A stretch of 8,081 nt of DNA, from NCBI GenBank assembly GCA_016200365.1, contig JACQEW010000014.1, positions 1 to 8,081 on the forward strand, written 5' to 3'. Of the stretch, positions 1 to 4,882 are shown piece by piece. The DNA comes from Nitrospinota bacterium. GTDB taxonomy: Bacteria > Nitrospinota > Nitrospinia > UBA9942. A program made the position numbers and the translations under genes. A model generated the notes under the pieces. That model worked only from the letters and a program-made list of their open reading frames with translations, was not told where the DNA came from and ran no database searches. Every line of letters starts with the position of its first letter. Within the stretch, counting starts at the first letter, position 1.

Positions 1-861
1 GGCGAGATAATGACAGATGCAGGACTTCCAAACGGCGCTTTGAACATCGTGTTTGGCGGCGGGTCAACAGTTGGAGAGTGGTTAGTGGAGAGTCGGGATT
101 TGGCTATGATTTCTTTTACAGGCAGCCCATCTGTTGGGAAAAGAATCAAAGAAAGGGCTGGGGTGAAAAGAGTGGCGCTGGAGCTCGGCTCGAACTCTGC
201 AACAATAATAGAGCCCGATGCTGATATAGAGATAGCAATACCGAGATGTATTATGGGTGCATTCTCAAATGCAGGACAGGTCTGCATCTCTCTACAGAGG
301 ATATATATTCATGAAAAGCTATTCGATGAGTTTAAGGAGAAATTTGTAGCTGCTGTGAAAAAGATAAAGGTTGGAAATCCAATGAAGCCTGATACAGAAT
401 ACGGACCGATGATTGAAGAAAAAGAAGCTATAAGGGCAGAGGAATGGATAAAGGAGGCGGTTGAAAGAGGGGCAAAAATTCTTTGCGGTGGAGAGAGGAA
501 GGGAAATATAATAACACCAACAGTGATAACGGATGTAAAAAAGGATATGAAGGTTGTATGCAATGAGGTCTTTGCACCACTGGTAACTTTGATTAAATAC
601 AGGGATTTTGAAGAGGCTCTCGATATGGTGAATGATTCAAGATATGGCCTTCAGGCAGGGATTTTTACAAAGGATATAAACAAGGCATTCAGAGGTTTCA
701 AGAAGCTCGATGTGGGAGGTGTAATAATAAACGATGTCCCTACATTCAGGGTAGACCATACGCCTTACGGGGGAGTAAAAGAAAGCGGCATAGGCAGAGA
801 GGGCGTAAAATTCGCAATTAGAGAGATGACTGAGTTGAAATTAATGGTGGTTAATCTTTGA
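1..861 (+). CDS. Aldehyde dehydrogenase family protein, C-terminal part (5' end outside window)
   Basis: NAD(P)-dependent aldehyde dehydrogenase; oxidises an aldehyde to the acid through a cysteine thioester. The frame is open from base 1 (Gly-Glu-Ile before the first ATG at 10), so the ATG is internal and about 286 residues of a usual 470-500 are visible. Seen: the cofactor-side FTGSPSVGK motif, the general-base Glu in ALELGSN (codon 181-183), the nucleophilic Cys in SNAGQVC (codon 283-285), the NEVFAPL motif, and the C-terminal PYGGVKESGIGREG block. All catalytic residues are intact. ELGSN instead of the common ELGGN recalls the ALDH group that holds Rhizobium y4uC and nonphosphorylating glyceraldehyde-3-phosphate or lactaldehyde dehydrogenase-like members; the substrate cannot be read from the sequence. 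The stop is followed by 58 bases without a clear terminator before the next gene. Confidence 0.95.
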   Translation, partial: GEIMTDAGLPNGALNIVFGGGSTVGEWLVESRDLAMISFTGSPSVGKRIKERAGVKRVALELGSNSATIIEPDADIEIAIPRCIMGAFSNAGQVCISLQRIYIHEKLFDEFKEKFVAAVKKIKVGNPMKPDTEYGPMIEEKEAIRAEEWIKEAVERGAKILCGGERKGNIITPTVITDVKKDMKVVCNEVFAPLVTLIKYRDFEEALDMVNDSRYGLQAGIFTKDINKAFRGFKKLDVGGVIINDVPTFRVDHTPYGGVKESGIGREGVKFAIREMTELKLMVVNL

Positions 862-919
862 GATCAAATGTATTATGGCAATTTTATAACTGTCAAATAC
901 CATCAATCTATTACTAAAG

Positions 920-1183
920 ATGAAACAAATTGAAATAATTCCGATAGCTGAAATGAAATCTAAAAAGAGAGGGATTAAGAGAGAATGGATAGAGGATACT
1001 ATTACAAATCCAATGCAGATAGTAGACGGCTATGGGGGTCGAAAGGTTGCACATAAAAAGTTTCTAATAAATGATAAGGAATATCTTTTGAGAGTTGTCT
1101 ATGAAGAAACGGAAAAAATGTATATTATAGTAACAGTATATCTTACATCACAGATAACTCGTTACTGGAAGGAGGGAGAATAA
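920..1183 (+). CDS. DUF4258 family protein, putative toxin of a toxin-antitoxin-like pair
   Basis: An 87-aa protein that fits the DUF4258 pattern: an N-terminal helix with RGI (residues 17-19), then WIEDTITNP, a central strand pair around HKKFLINDKEYLLRVVYEE, and a closing IIVTVYLTSQ strand ending in a basic-aromatic tail (RYWK). Members of this family have a small RelE/BrnT-like alpha-beta outline and are often encoded beside DUF2283, as here. Some are proposed toxins, but mechanism is not established for this sequence. The usual histidine near the N-terminal helix is not obvious. The ribosome site is weak (only CTAAAG in front of the ATG), in contrast to the strong one of the next gene, a bias that would favour the partner. 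The stop codon directly abuts the next start, so the two are translated from one message. Family assignment is from recognition of motifs, not a search. Confidence 0.75.
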   Translation: MKQIEIIPIAEMKSKKRGIKREWIEDTITNPMQIVDGYGGRKVAHKKFLINDKEYLLRVVYEETEKMYIIVTVYLTSQITRYWKEGE

Positions 1184-1402
1184 ATGAAAATTGAATATGA
1201 CCCTAAACACGATCTTTTAAATATAGAGTTTATAGCCGAGGAATCTATTGCCGAATCAGTTGAACTTGATGGTGTAGTTATTGACTATTCAAAAGATGGA
1301 AGGATTGTTGCCATTGAAATACTTGATGCAGGTAAACGAACAACAAAGAATCCTCTTGAGTTTATTGACCTGTCAATAATCAAAGAAAAGGCAGTAGCTT
1401 GA
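1184..1402 (+). CDS. DUF2283 family protein, putative antitoxin partner
   Basis: A 72-aa protein with the DUF2283 signature: MKIEYDPKHDLLNIEF at the N-terminus, a central DGVVIDYSKDGRIVAIEILDAGKR core (residues 29-52), and a short acidic-helical tail. The ATG follows the upstream TAA with no gap and has a strong ribosome site, GGAGGG at 1171-1176, eight bases away inside the end of the upstream gene. DUF2283 proteins are compact beta-rich proteins found next to DUF4258 genes. The pairing suggests that this is the neutralising partner, but that role is inferred from arrangement. The gene ends just before a repeat-bearing intergenic stretch. Confidence 0.8.
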   Translation: MKIEYDPKHDLLNIEFIAEESIAESVELDGVVIDYSKDGRIVAIEILDAGKRTTKNPLEFIDLSIIKEKAVA

Positions 1403-1410
1403 GTTGTGGC

Positions 1411-1438
1411 TTGCGGGCAGGCATTTGTCTGATATAAT
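1411..1438 (+). promoter_or_regulatory. Candidate sigma-70 promoter for the methyltransferase operon
   Basis: A perfect -10 hexamer TATAAT at 1433-1438 lies 16 bases after TTGCGG at 1411-1416, which keeps only the TTG of the -35 consensus. Transcription would begin near 1445, inside the hairpin, leaving a leader of about 110 bases before the methyltransferase ATG. The -35 lies inside the first direct-repeat copy, which would allow a repressor bound there to compete with polymerase. This is a sequence match only. Confidence 0.4.
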
Positions 1439-1440
1439 TG

Positions 1441-1462
1441 GTTACCGCCGTGAAAGGGCGGT
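1441..1462 (-). other. tRNA-Glu(UUC) anticodon-arm fragment (hairpin)
   Basis: Read on the minus strand, these 22 bases carry ACCGCC, the seven-base loop CTTTCAC region and GGCGGTAAC. From memory this equals the anticodon stem-loop and start of the variable region of bacterial tRNA-Glu (E. coli gltT type), with the UUC anticodon in its proper place in a CUUUCAC loop. The five-base-pair stem CCGCC/GGCGG is perfect. Nothing on either side continues as tRNA: no D arm, no T arm and no acceptor. It is therefore a fragment, not a gene. It may be a remnant of an integration site, since tRNA anticodon loops serve as phage and island attachment cores, or a captured tRNA piece. Confidence 0.55.
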
Positions 1463-1555
1463 TACTCTGGTTGTGATTTGCTGGCAGGCGTTGTTAAGAT
1501 AGGTGGTCTTTGTTGGAGAATTTACAAAATGATTATTAACCGCAAAGGTGAAATA

Positions 1556-3091
1556 ATGCTTAAAAAAGCTGAAGATGTAAGCCAGTTCTGGACGTATGAT
1601 TTGAGTTATTCGGAAAACTTAGCTCAGCAACCACTTTTTCATAGTGAAAATAATAAAATTCAAAAGCACCGAAATAGGAAGAACCACAATCAATACTTTA
1701 CCCCTGAATTTGCAGTAGAAAAAGCCCTATCATTTATTTCTAAAATAAAACCTGAAAATATAATTGACCCAGCAGTTGGTAATGGTGCGTTTCTCAAGAT
1801 AGCATTAAAGAAATGGAAAAATGCAAAATTGTTTGGGATAGATATTGACGGAGATGTAATACTTGAGTTGAATAAATCTAAACTACCATGTTCTTATTTT
1901 ACTTACGCAAATAGCCTTTTATCTCAGACATGGCAATTACTTAAAATTAAAGAAGTTCTTTCAAAAGGTGGTTTTGACCTTGTTGTTGGAAACCCACCTT
2001 TCAGTAGCTGGTTTCATCGTATAGAAGCAAAAGATATATTATCTAATTATGAGTTGGCTAAAAGTAATGGAGATTTGAAGAAAAGTCAGGCAATTGAAAT
2101 ACTCTTTTTGGAAATTTTTATAAAATTGGCAAAGAAAAGAGGTTTTATAGTAATTGTCCTTCCTGATGGCATACTCTCCAATCCTCAATATCAATATGTA
2201 AGAGAATTTATTTTAAAAAACACAAAAGTCTTACATATCATCAGTCTGTCACGAAATGTATTTGAGGAAACATCAGCCAAAACAAGTATTCTTATTTTAC
2301 AAAAACAAAATAAAAATAATCTAAATTACCTTACAGAATTACATGATATGGAAAGGGCTGGAAGGGTTAATAATACGGTCAAGGTTTCAGAAAAAGATTT
2401 GATAAAACGAATGGACTATTACTATTATCACAATTTACAAAAAAGCTCTTTACAGGAATTAATAGATAGAGGAGTAAAATTCAAACAATTAAAGGATTTT
2501 GTGATTTATTGTAAAACGGGGAAAACGCTTTATGGGAAGGAAAGAGAATTTTCAAAAAGGGGTTTAAGATTTTTGCATGCTACGAATATTACTGATATTG
2601 GAATAAATTATAAAAAAGATGAGAGATTTATTGACCCTTCAAGTAAAATGAATTTTCTAAATGCACACGCTAAAGTTGACGACATACTATTTATTAGAGT
2701 TGGAGTTGGATGTGCTGGAAGGGTTGCAATTGTGGATACAGAGGGCGATGAGGGGGTGGCAACAGACTATATTCATTTCTTTGGAGTAAAGGACATTTCC
2801 CCATATTTTCTTGTTGTCTATTTAAAAACAAAATTTGGTAGAGATTCAATAAATCTCTTACGGCACGGTGTGGGAACAGTTAGTATAAATAAAACAGACC
2901 TTTTGTCGTTGCCAATCCCTTTTGTTCCTAAACATATTCAGATTGAAGTTGAGAAAATGTATAAAAATATTCTTGATGAATACAGAGAAAACAGAGAGAC
3001 TGATAACTTAAATTTAAATGATAGAATGAGAAATTTAATTTATTATGTTGAGCAGTATCTCCAAAAGGGGAATAGATTAGGAATACCATAG
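1556..3091 (+). CDS. N6-adenine DNA methyltransferase with fused target-recognition domain (restriction-modification)
   Basis: A 511-aa, single-chain adenine methyltransferase that should transfer a methyl group from SAM to adenine-N6 in a specific DNA site. Seen: QYFTP at residues 46-50 (the motif X-like start of the HsdM/Eco57I group), the SAM-binding motif I DPAVGNGAF at 71-79, the acidic IDID after the next strand (95-98), the catalytic motif IV NPPF at 146-149, and LPDGILSN at 202-209. Residues about 311-460 resemble one HsdS-type recognition domain (HATNITD, DILFIRVGVGCAGR, HGVGTVSINKTDLLSLPIP), followed by a helical C-terminus. There is no N-terminal nuclease domain, so this is an M-S fusion without its own cutting module. 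ATG at 1556 is chosen for AAGGTGA at 1545-1551; ATG at 1529, preceded by GGAGA at 1515-1519, is a real alternative. The TTG at 1478 lies in the repeat and is unlikely. Coding sequence is clearly more AT-rich than the fts genes. Confidence 0.88.
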   Translation: MLKKAEDVSQFWTYDLSYSENLAQQPLFHSENNKIQKHRNRKNHNQYFTPEFAVEKALSFISKIKPENIIDPAVGNGAFLKIALKKWKNAKLFGIDIDGDVILELNKSKLPCSYFTYANSLLSQTWQLLKIKEVLSKGGFDLVVGNPPFSSWFHRIEAKDILSNYELAKSNGDLKKSQAIEILFLEIFIKLAKKRGFIVIVLPDGILSNPQYQYVREFILKNTKVLHIISLSRNVFEETSAKTSILILQKQNKNNLNYLTELHDMERAGRVNNTVKVSEKDLIKRMDYYYYHNLQKSSLQELIDRGVKFKQLKDFVIYCKTGKTLYGKEREFSKRGLRFLHATNITDIGINYKKDERFIDPSSKMNFLNAHAKVDDILFIRVGVGCAGRVAIVDTEGDEGVATDYIHFFGVKDISPYFLVVYLKTKFGRDSINLLRHGVGTVSINKTDLLSLPIPFVPKHIQIEVEKMYKNILDEYRENRETDNLNLNDRMRNLIYYVEQYLQKGNRLGIP

Positions 3092-3100
3092 GAGAAAACT

Positions 3101-3307
3101 ATGTGGGAATGCGAAGCATGTAAAAAAGAGTTTGATGACGAAATAACAGCAATAGAAGTCAAATTCTGTAAAATTGATAGTGAAAAGGCAAGAGAAAAAA
3201 AAGACCAGTATAATGCCCTTTATACAGAAAGTGCGTGGGCACCTCTCTGTGACGATTGTGCAATTGCTTATATTAAGGGAGAGGAAACAAGTGTCTCAAA
3301 AATCTAA
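3101..3307 (+). CDS. Small four-cysteine zinc-ribbon-like protein
   Basis: A 68-aa protein with two CxxC knuckles, C4-x2-C7 and C50-x2-C53, spaced as in zinc ribbons, joined by a charged and probably helical middle (residues 24-36, rich in Lys and Glu). Zinc binding is inferred from these cysteines. It starts ten bases after the methyltransferase stop. Its ribosome site GGAG (3091-3094) overlaps that stop codon, and its last 17 bases overlap the start of the next gene, so it is translationally embedded between methyltransferase and putative endonuclease. Possible jobs are a regulator of the cassette or a structural partner of the nuclease. It does not show the helix-turn-helix of known restriction-modification control (C) proteins. 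No named family recognised. Confidence 0.75.
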   Translation: MWECEACKKEFDDEITAIEVKFCKIDSEKAREKKDQYNALYTESAWAPLCDDCAIAYIKGEETSVSKI

Positions 3308-3827
3308 AGCCATATTAAAGGAATTTATTCAAAAATGTAAAGCCCATCTCAATTCTGTAAAAATTCCAGTAAAAATAGGCAGGCACAAGATTGAATTGTC
3401 TTCAAGAACGCTTTCTGATGTAATAGAGAAACATACCATTGATTATCTGATTGATTATTTTGGAGAAGATAAGGTGAAATTTAAGAACTGGCGTGGATAT
3501 GATGTCATAATAATTTTTATAGAAGAAACCGTTTATATAAACATCAAGACGCAGGAATACAATGAAAGACTTGATGCTACATGGCTTTTCAGTGCATCAG
3601 TGGTTAAAGAATTGCAAAGGCAAAAGACCCTTGAGCATCTCTATTGCATTAAGTTTGATTATATCAAAGAGAATTGTGATTATCTTGAATTTGCCTCTGG
3701 GAAAATAGCAGGCCCATTATCAAAGGTAGATTTGATTTATTACACAAAGGGTGATAAACCTCCTTGTAGATTAAGAACAGAATTTAATGGAACTCACTGT
3801 CATTTAAGGAACGAATTTTATGAGTAA
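3291..3827 (+). CDS. Putative restriction endonuclease, PD-(D/E)xK-like
   Basis: A 178-aa protein beginning at GTG 3291, chosen because AAGGGAGAGG at 3275-3284 is an excellent ribosome site six bases upstream; the in-frame ATG at 3174 would lie fully inside the zinc-ribbon gene. Residues 41-90 look like a nuclease core: helix with E46, then G69-Y-D71 leading a hydrophobic strand, then YINIKTQ with N84-x-K86, an N-x-K variant of the PD-(D/E)xK active site. Its place behind a methyltransferase with a recognition domain makes a Type II endonuclease the best guess; it presumably cuts the site that the methyltransferase protects. The frame ends at TAA 3825-3827, but the -1 frame continues sensibly for 18 codons (3824-3880, see findings), so the gene may be C-terminally truncated by one lost base. 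The family is not named with confidence. Confidence 0.6.
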   Translation: MSQKSKAILKEFIQKCKAHLNSVKIPVKIGRHKIELSSRTLSDVIEKHTIDYLIDYFGEDKVKFKNWRGYDVIIIFIEETVYINIKTQEYNERLDATWLFSASVVKELQRQKTLEHLYCIKFDYIKENCDYLEFASGKIAGPLSKVDLIYYTKGDKPPCRLRTEFNGTHCHLRNEFYE

Positions 3828-3881
3828 CAAGTCCTGATGAAGATGGAACAATAATTTTAGATGAAGGAGAAATTTGGTAAT

Positions 3882-4163
3882 ATGAAAAATTTAATAATAT
3901 TATTTTTGTTTATTTTCTTTATCGGATGCGGCGGTGGAATAGAAATCATTAAAACGGATTTATTGAAAACAGAAAAGGTCAATCTTATAAAGGTCAAGGT
4001 TACTACTAAAGAGGAGATATTAAAAATCTTCGGGGAGCCGATTAATAAATTAAATGTGGATGAAAAGGAGCAGTATTTTTATAAGGATGAGAACCTGAAA
4101 TCCCTCTGGATAGAGTTTGATAAGGATGGAAAGGTCTATGATTATATATATTCAAAAAAATAA
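3882..4163 (+). CDS. Small BamE/SmpA-like lipoprotein
   Basis: A 93-aa predicted lipoprotein. The signal peptide is a short basic start (MKN) and a very hydrophobic stretch of Leu/Ile/Phe ending in a lipobox, FFIGC, with the lipidated Cys at residue 16 followed by Gly-Gly-Gly. The mature part has the BamE-like pattern TKEEILKIFGEPINK, then a strand pair with YFYKDE and LWIEFDKDGKVYDYIY. Proteins of this fold are anchored to the outer membrane; BamE itself supports beta-barrel assembly, but many small paralogues of unknown role share the fold. ATG 3882 is preferred over ATG 3861 because it gives a normal signal peptide; GGAGA at 3866-3870 lies upstream. The stop codon lies in the A-run that is the U-tract template of the minus-strand terminator. 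Confidence 0.75.
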   Translation: MKNLIILFLFIFFIGCGGGIEIIKTDLLKTEKVNLIKVKVTTKEEILKIFGEPINKLNVDEKEQYFYKDENLKSLWIEFDKDGKVYDYIYSKK

Positions 4164-4198
4164 AAACCCCAGAAACAAGTCGGAACCTATTTCTGGGG
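4154..4198 (-). terminator. Strong intrinsic terminator for minus-strand transcription
   Basis: On the minus strand CCCCAGAAA (4198-4190), a 14-base loop, and TTTCTGGGG (4175-4167) form a perfect nine-base-pair stem followed at once by TTTTTATTTTTTT (4166-4154). Read on the plus strand no T-run follows the stem, so the direction is clear. It ends the predicted sigma-28 transcript and would also stop read-through from the two small genes upstream. The U-tract overlaps, antisense, the last codons of the lipoprotein gene. Confidence 0.85.
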
Positions 4199-4242
4199 CG
4201 AGGAGGTAAGAGCATGAGTTTTTTTATTCCTGCTCCCCTCAA
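4154..4242 (-). ncRNA. Predicted sigma-28-driven small RNA with exposed anti-Shine-Dalgarno segment
   Basis: No gene was recognised here; the call rests on signals. A perfect sigma-28 promoter points left, with a start expected near 4240-4243, and the intrinsic terminator ends at about 4154, giving an RNA of about 85 bases with no minus-strand coding frame of note. The order is: a leader; hairpin 1 with stem GAGCA (4235-4231) and TGCTC (4214-4210) around an A-rich loop; an 11-base linker TTACCTCCTCG (4209-4199); then the terminator hairpin. The linker matches the complement of a ribosome-binding site, as in C-rich-motif regulatory RNAs such as staphylococcal RsaE and alphaproteobacterial CCUCCUCCC-loop RNAs. 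A GAGG in the leader could pair with the linker and hide it in an alternative fold. Expression and targets are inference. Confidence 0.6.
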
Positions 4243-4247
4243 TACTC

Positions 4248-4274
4248 TTATCGGCAAAAATAGCATAAACTTTA
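4248..4274 (-). promoter_or_regulatory. Perfect sigma-28 (FliA) promoter
   Basis: On the minus strand TAAAGTTT (4274-4267), exactly 11 bases, then GCCGATAA (4255-4248). This equals the full flagellar sigma-28 consensus TAAAGTTT-N11-GCCGATAA in both boxes and spacing. No coding gene lies downstream on that strand before the terminator, so its product would be an untranslated RNA expressed with late flagellar and chemotaxis genes. Confidence 0.85.
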
Positions 4275-4346
4275 AGTCTTGAGCTGCAAAAAGCAAAGCG
4301 AATCTATTGGAATGTCTTTCTGATGGAATTAAACGGGGATAATTAA

Positions 4347-4493
4347 TTATATGATAGGGCAAGAAGCTACAGATGCCGTCAAAATAAGAAAAATAAGGAT
4401 TGCTATACCTGTTATAATTGCCAGCAACATGAGGTTGCTCAGGAATTCAAGGGTGCTGTAATCAAAATGCGGGAAATACATCCTTTTTGTCAT
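4347..4493 (-). CDS. 48-aa single-pass membrane protein, function unknown
   Basis: A small protein beginning MTKRMYFPHFDYSTLEF and continuing into one long hydrophobic segment (about residues 21-44, rich in Leu, Ile, Ala) with a short SCPII end. The basic start (K3, R4) predicts the N-terminus inside and the C-terminus outside or periplasmic. Coding is supported by a near-ideal ribosome site, GGAGGAGG at 4508-4501, seven bases before the ATG. It lies 41 bases after the 67-aa gene on the same strand, probably in one transcript. No family recognised; too short for a transporter or enzyme, so a regulator or accessory of a membrane complex is possible. Confidence 0.7.
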   Translation of the reverse strand: MTKRMYFPHFDYSTLEFLSNLMLLAIITGIAILIFLILTASVASCPII

Positions 4494-4512
4494 TGTATTT
4501 CCTCCTCCAAAT

Positions 4513-4545
4513 CGTAAGCCTGTCGAACCGATTATCAGGCATACG
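4513..4545 (-). promoter_or_regulatory. Intercistronic hairpin across the 67-aa gene stop codon
   Basis: On the minus strand CGTATGCCTG (4545-4536) and CAGGCTTACG (4522-4513) pair at nine of ten positions around a 13-base loop. The stem holds most of the stop codon of the upstream gene and ends four bases before the ribosome site of the 48-aa gene. No T-run follows, so it is not a simple terminator. It could couple or separate translation of the two cistrons or stabilise the processed message. It could also be a copy of a dispersed palindrome. Confidence 0.45.
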
Positions 4546-4738
4546 CATTTATTTTATTTCCTTTTTCCAAACCAACCGCTATTTGAGCGGTCTTTTCCTT
4601 TATATTTACCCTTATCTCTTTTTGCGGATTCGGGAAATTATGAGACCTCTTTGCCTCAACAGTCTTCCCGTCTCTCTTGACAGCCAGGCTTTGCCTGATA
4701 ACTGCATCACTTATCGAGGAAACCTTTCCCTGTGCCAT
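4535..4738 (-). CDS. 67-aa basic protein, function unknown
   Basis: A hydrophilic, lysine-rich protein (start MAQGKVSSISDAVIRQSLAVKRDG; then KTVEAKRSHNFPNP and a strand-like EIRVNIKEKTAQIAVGL) with no signal peptide, membrane segment or cysteine. I do not recognise a family. It is judged real because a near-consensus sigma-70 promoter lies just upstream in the right orientation, a GGTGA ribosome site precedes the ATG, and a second small gene with a strong ribosome site follows. The opposite-strand frame over the same bases (4487-4759) has a poor composition and no such signals. Gene and promoter lie about 65 bases beyond the ftsZ-end repeat, so the unit seems to be transcribed separately from ftsZ. 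Confidence 0.65.
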   Translation of the reverse strand: MAQGKVSSISDAVIRQSLAVKRDGKTVEAKRSHNFPNPQKEIRVNIKEKTAQIAVGLEKGNKINAYA

Positions 4739-4779
4739 AAATCACCATTCTTTACATAAAATCAATCCGTTATGGTAGT

Positions 4780-4808
4780 AATATATAATAAAACATGGCA
4801 TTTGTCAA
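4780..4808 (-). promoter_or_regulatory. Near-consensus sigma-70 promoter for the 67-aa/48-aa genes
   Basis: On the minus strand TTGACA (4808-4803), a 17-base spacer, then TATATT (4785-4780). The -35 is perfect, the spacing ideal and the -10 has five of six consensus bases. The expected start is near 4773, giving a leader of roughly 35 bases before the ATG at 4738. This suggests strong housekeeping expression independent of ftsZ. Confidence 0.8.
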
Positions 4809-4826
4809 GCCCCTATTTTAAAAACA

Positions 4827-4882
4827 GTTAAGGGTTAAGAATTAAAAATTAAGAGTTTTGCATTCTTCACTCTTCATTCTTA
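4827..4882 (-). repeat. Palindromic heptamer-type repeat element after ftsZ
   Basis: Left arm 4827-4855 is made of TTAAGGG/TTAAGAATTAA/TTAAGAG units; the right arm 4861-4882 is CATTCTTCACTCTTCATTC plus TTA, with a five-base centre. The arms are imperfect inverted complements. The right arm begins one base pair-step from the ftsZ stop codon. The same units recur after ftsQ (7371-7457), so this is a dispersed element. It could fold at the 3' end of the ftsZ message and act as a weak terminator or a message stabiliser; no long T-run follows. Confidence 0.65.

Larger units (their letters stand above)
1403..1492 (+). repeat. Imperfect 23-base direct repeat pair flanking a hairpin
   Basis: The copy at 1403-1425 (GTTGTGGCTTGCGGGCAGGC followed by ATT) and the copy at 1470-1492 (GTTGTGATTTGCTGGCAGGC followed by GTT) match at 19 of 23 positions. 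They bracket the tRNA-Glu-like hairpin and the TATAAT box. The first copy starts immediately after the DUF2283 stop codon. They could be operator repeats for the restriction-modification operon or traces of insertion or duplication. A search for a third copy by eye at the far end of the cassette (about 3880) found none. Confidence 0.6.

Noticed and set aside
1403..1492. Integron attC site or CRISPR repeat.
   Set aside because: GTTGTGG does not fit the GTTRRRY core, there are only two diverged copies, and no spacer regularity is seen.
1478..1555. TTG start giving a 26-residue longer methyltransferase.
   Set aside because: The extra residues would be encoded by the direct repeat and leader. 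Better ribosome sites precede the ATGs at 1529 and 1556.
3174..3290. Long upstream extension of the endonuclease frame inside the zinc-ribbon gene.
   Set aside because: The GTG at 3291 has an excellent ribosome site, and the 68-aa frame with its cysteine pattern accounts for the upstream bases.
4214..4282. A 22-codon plus-strand frame with an AGGAGG site at 4201-4206.
   Set aside because: The apparent ribosome site is the complement of the CCTCC linker of the predicted minus-strand RNA, and the frame runs through the exact sigma-28 promoter. The minus-strand reading explains the signals better.
4042..4362. 106-codon minus-strand frame.
   Set aside because: It runs antisense through the lipoprotein, the terminator and the sigma-28 promoter, has no ribosome site and an unnatural composition rich in Arg, Pro and His.
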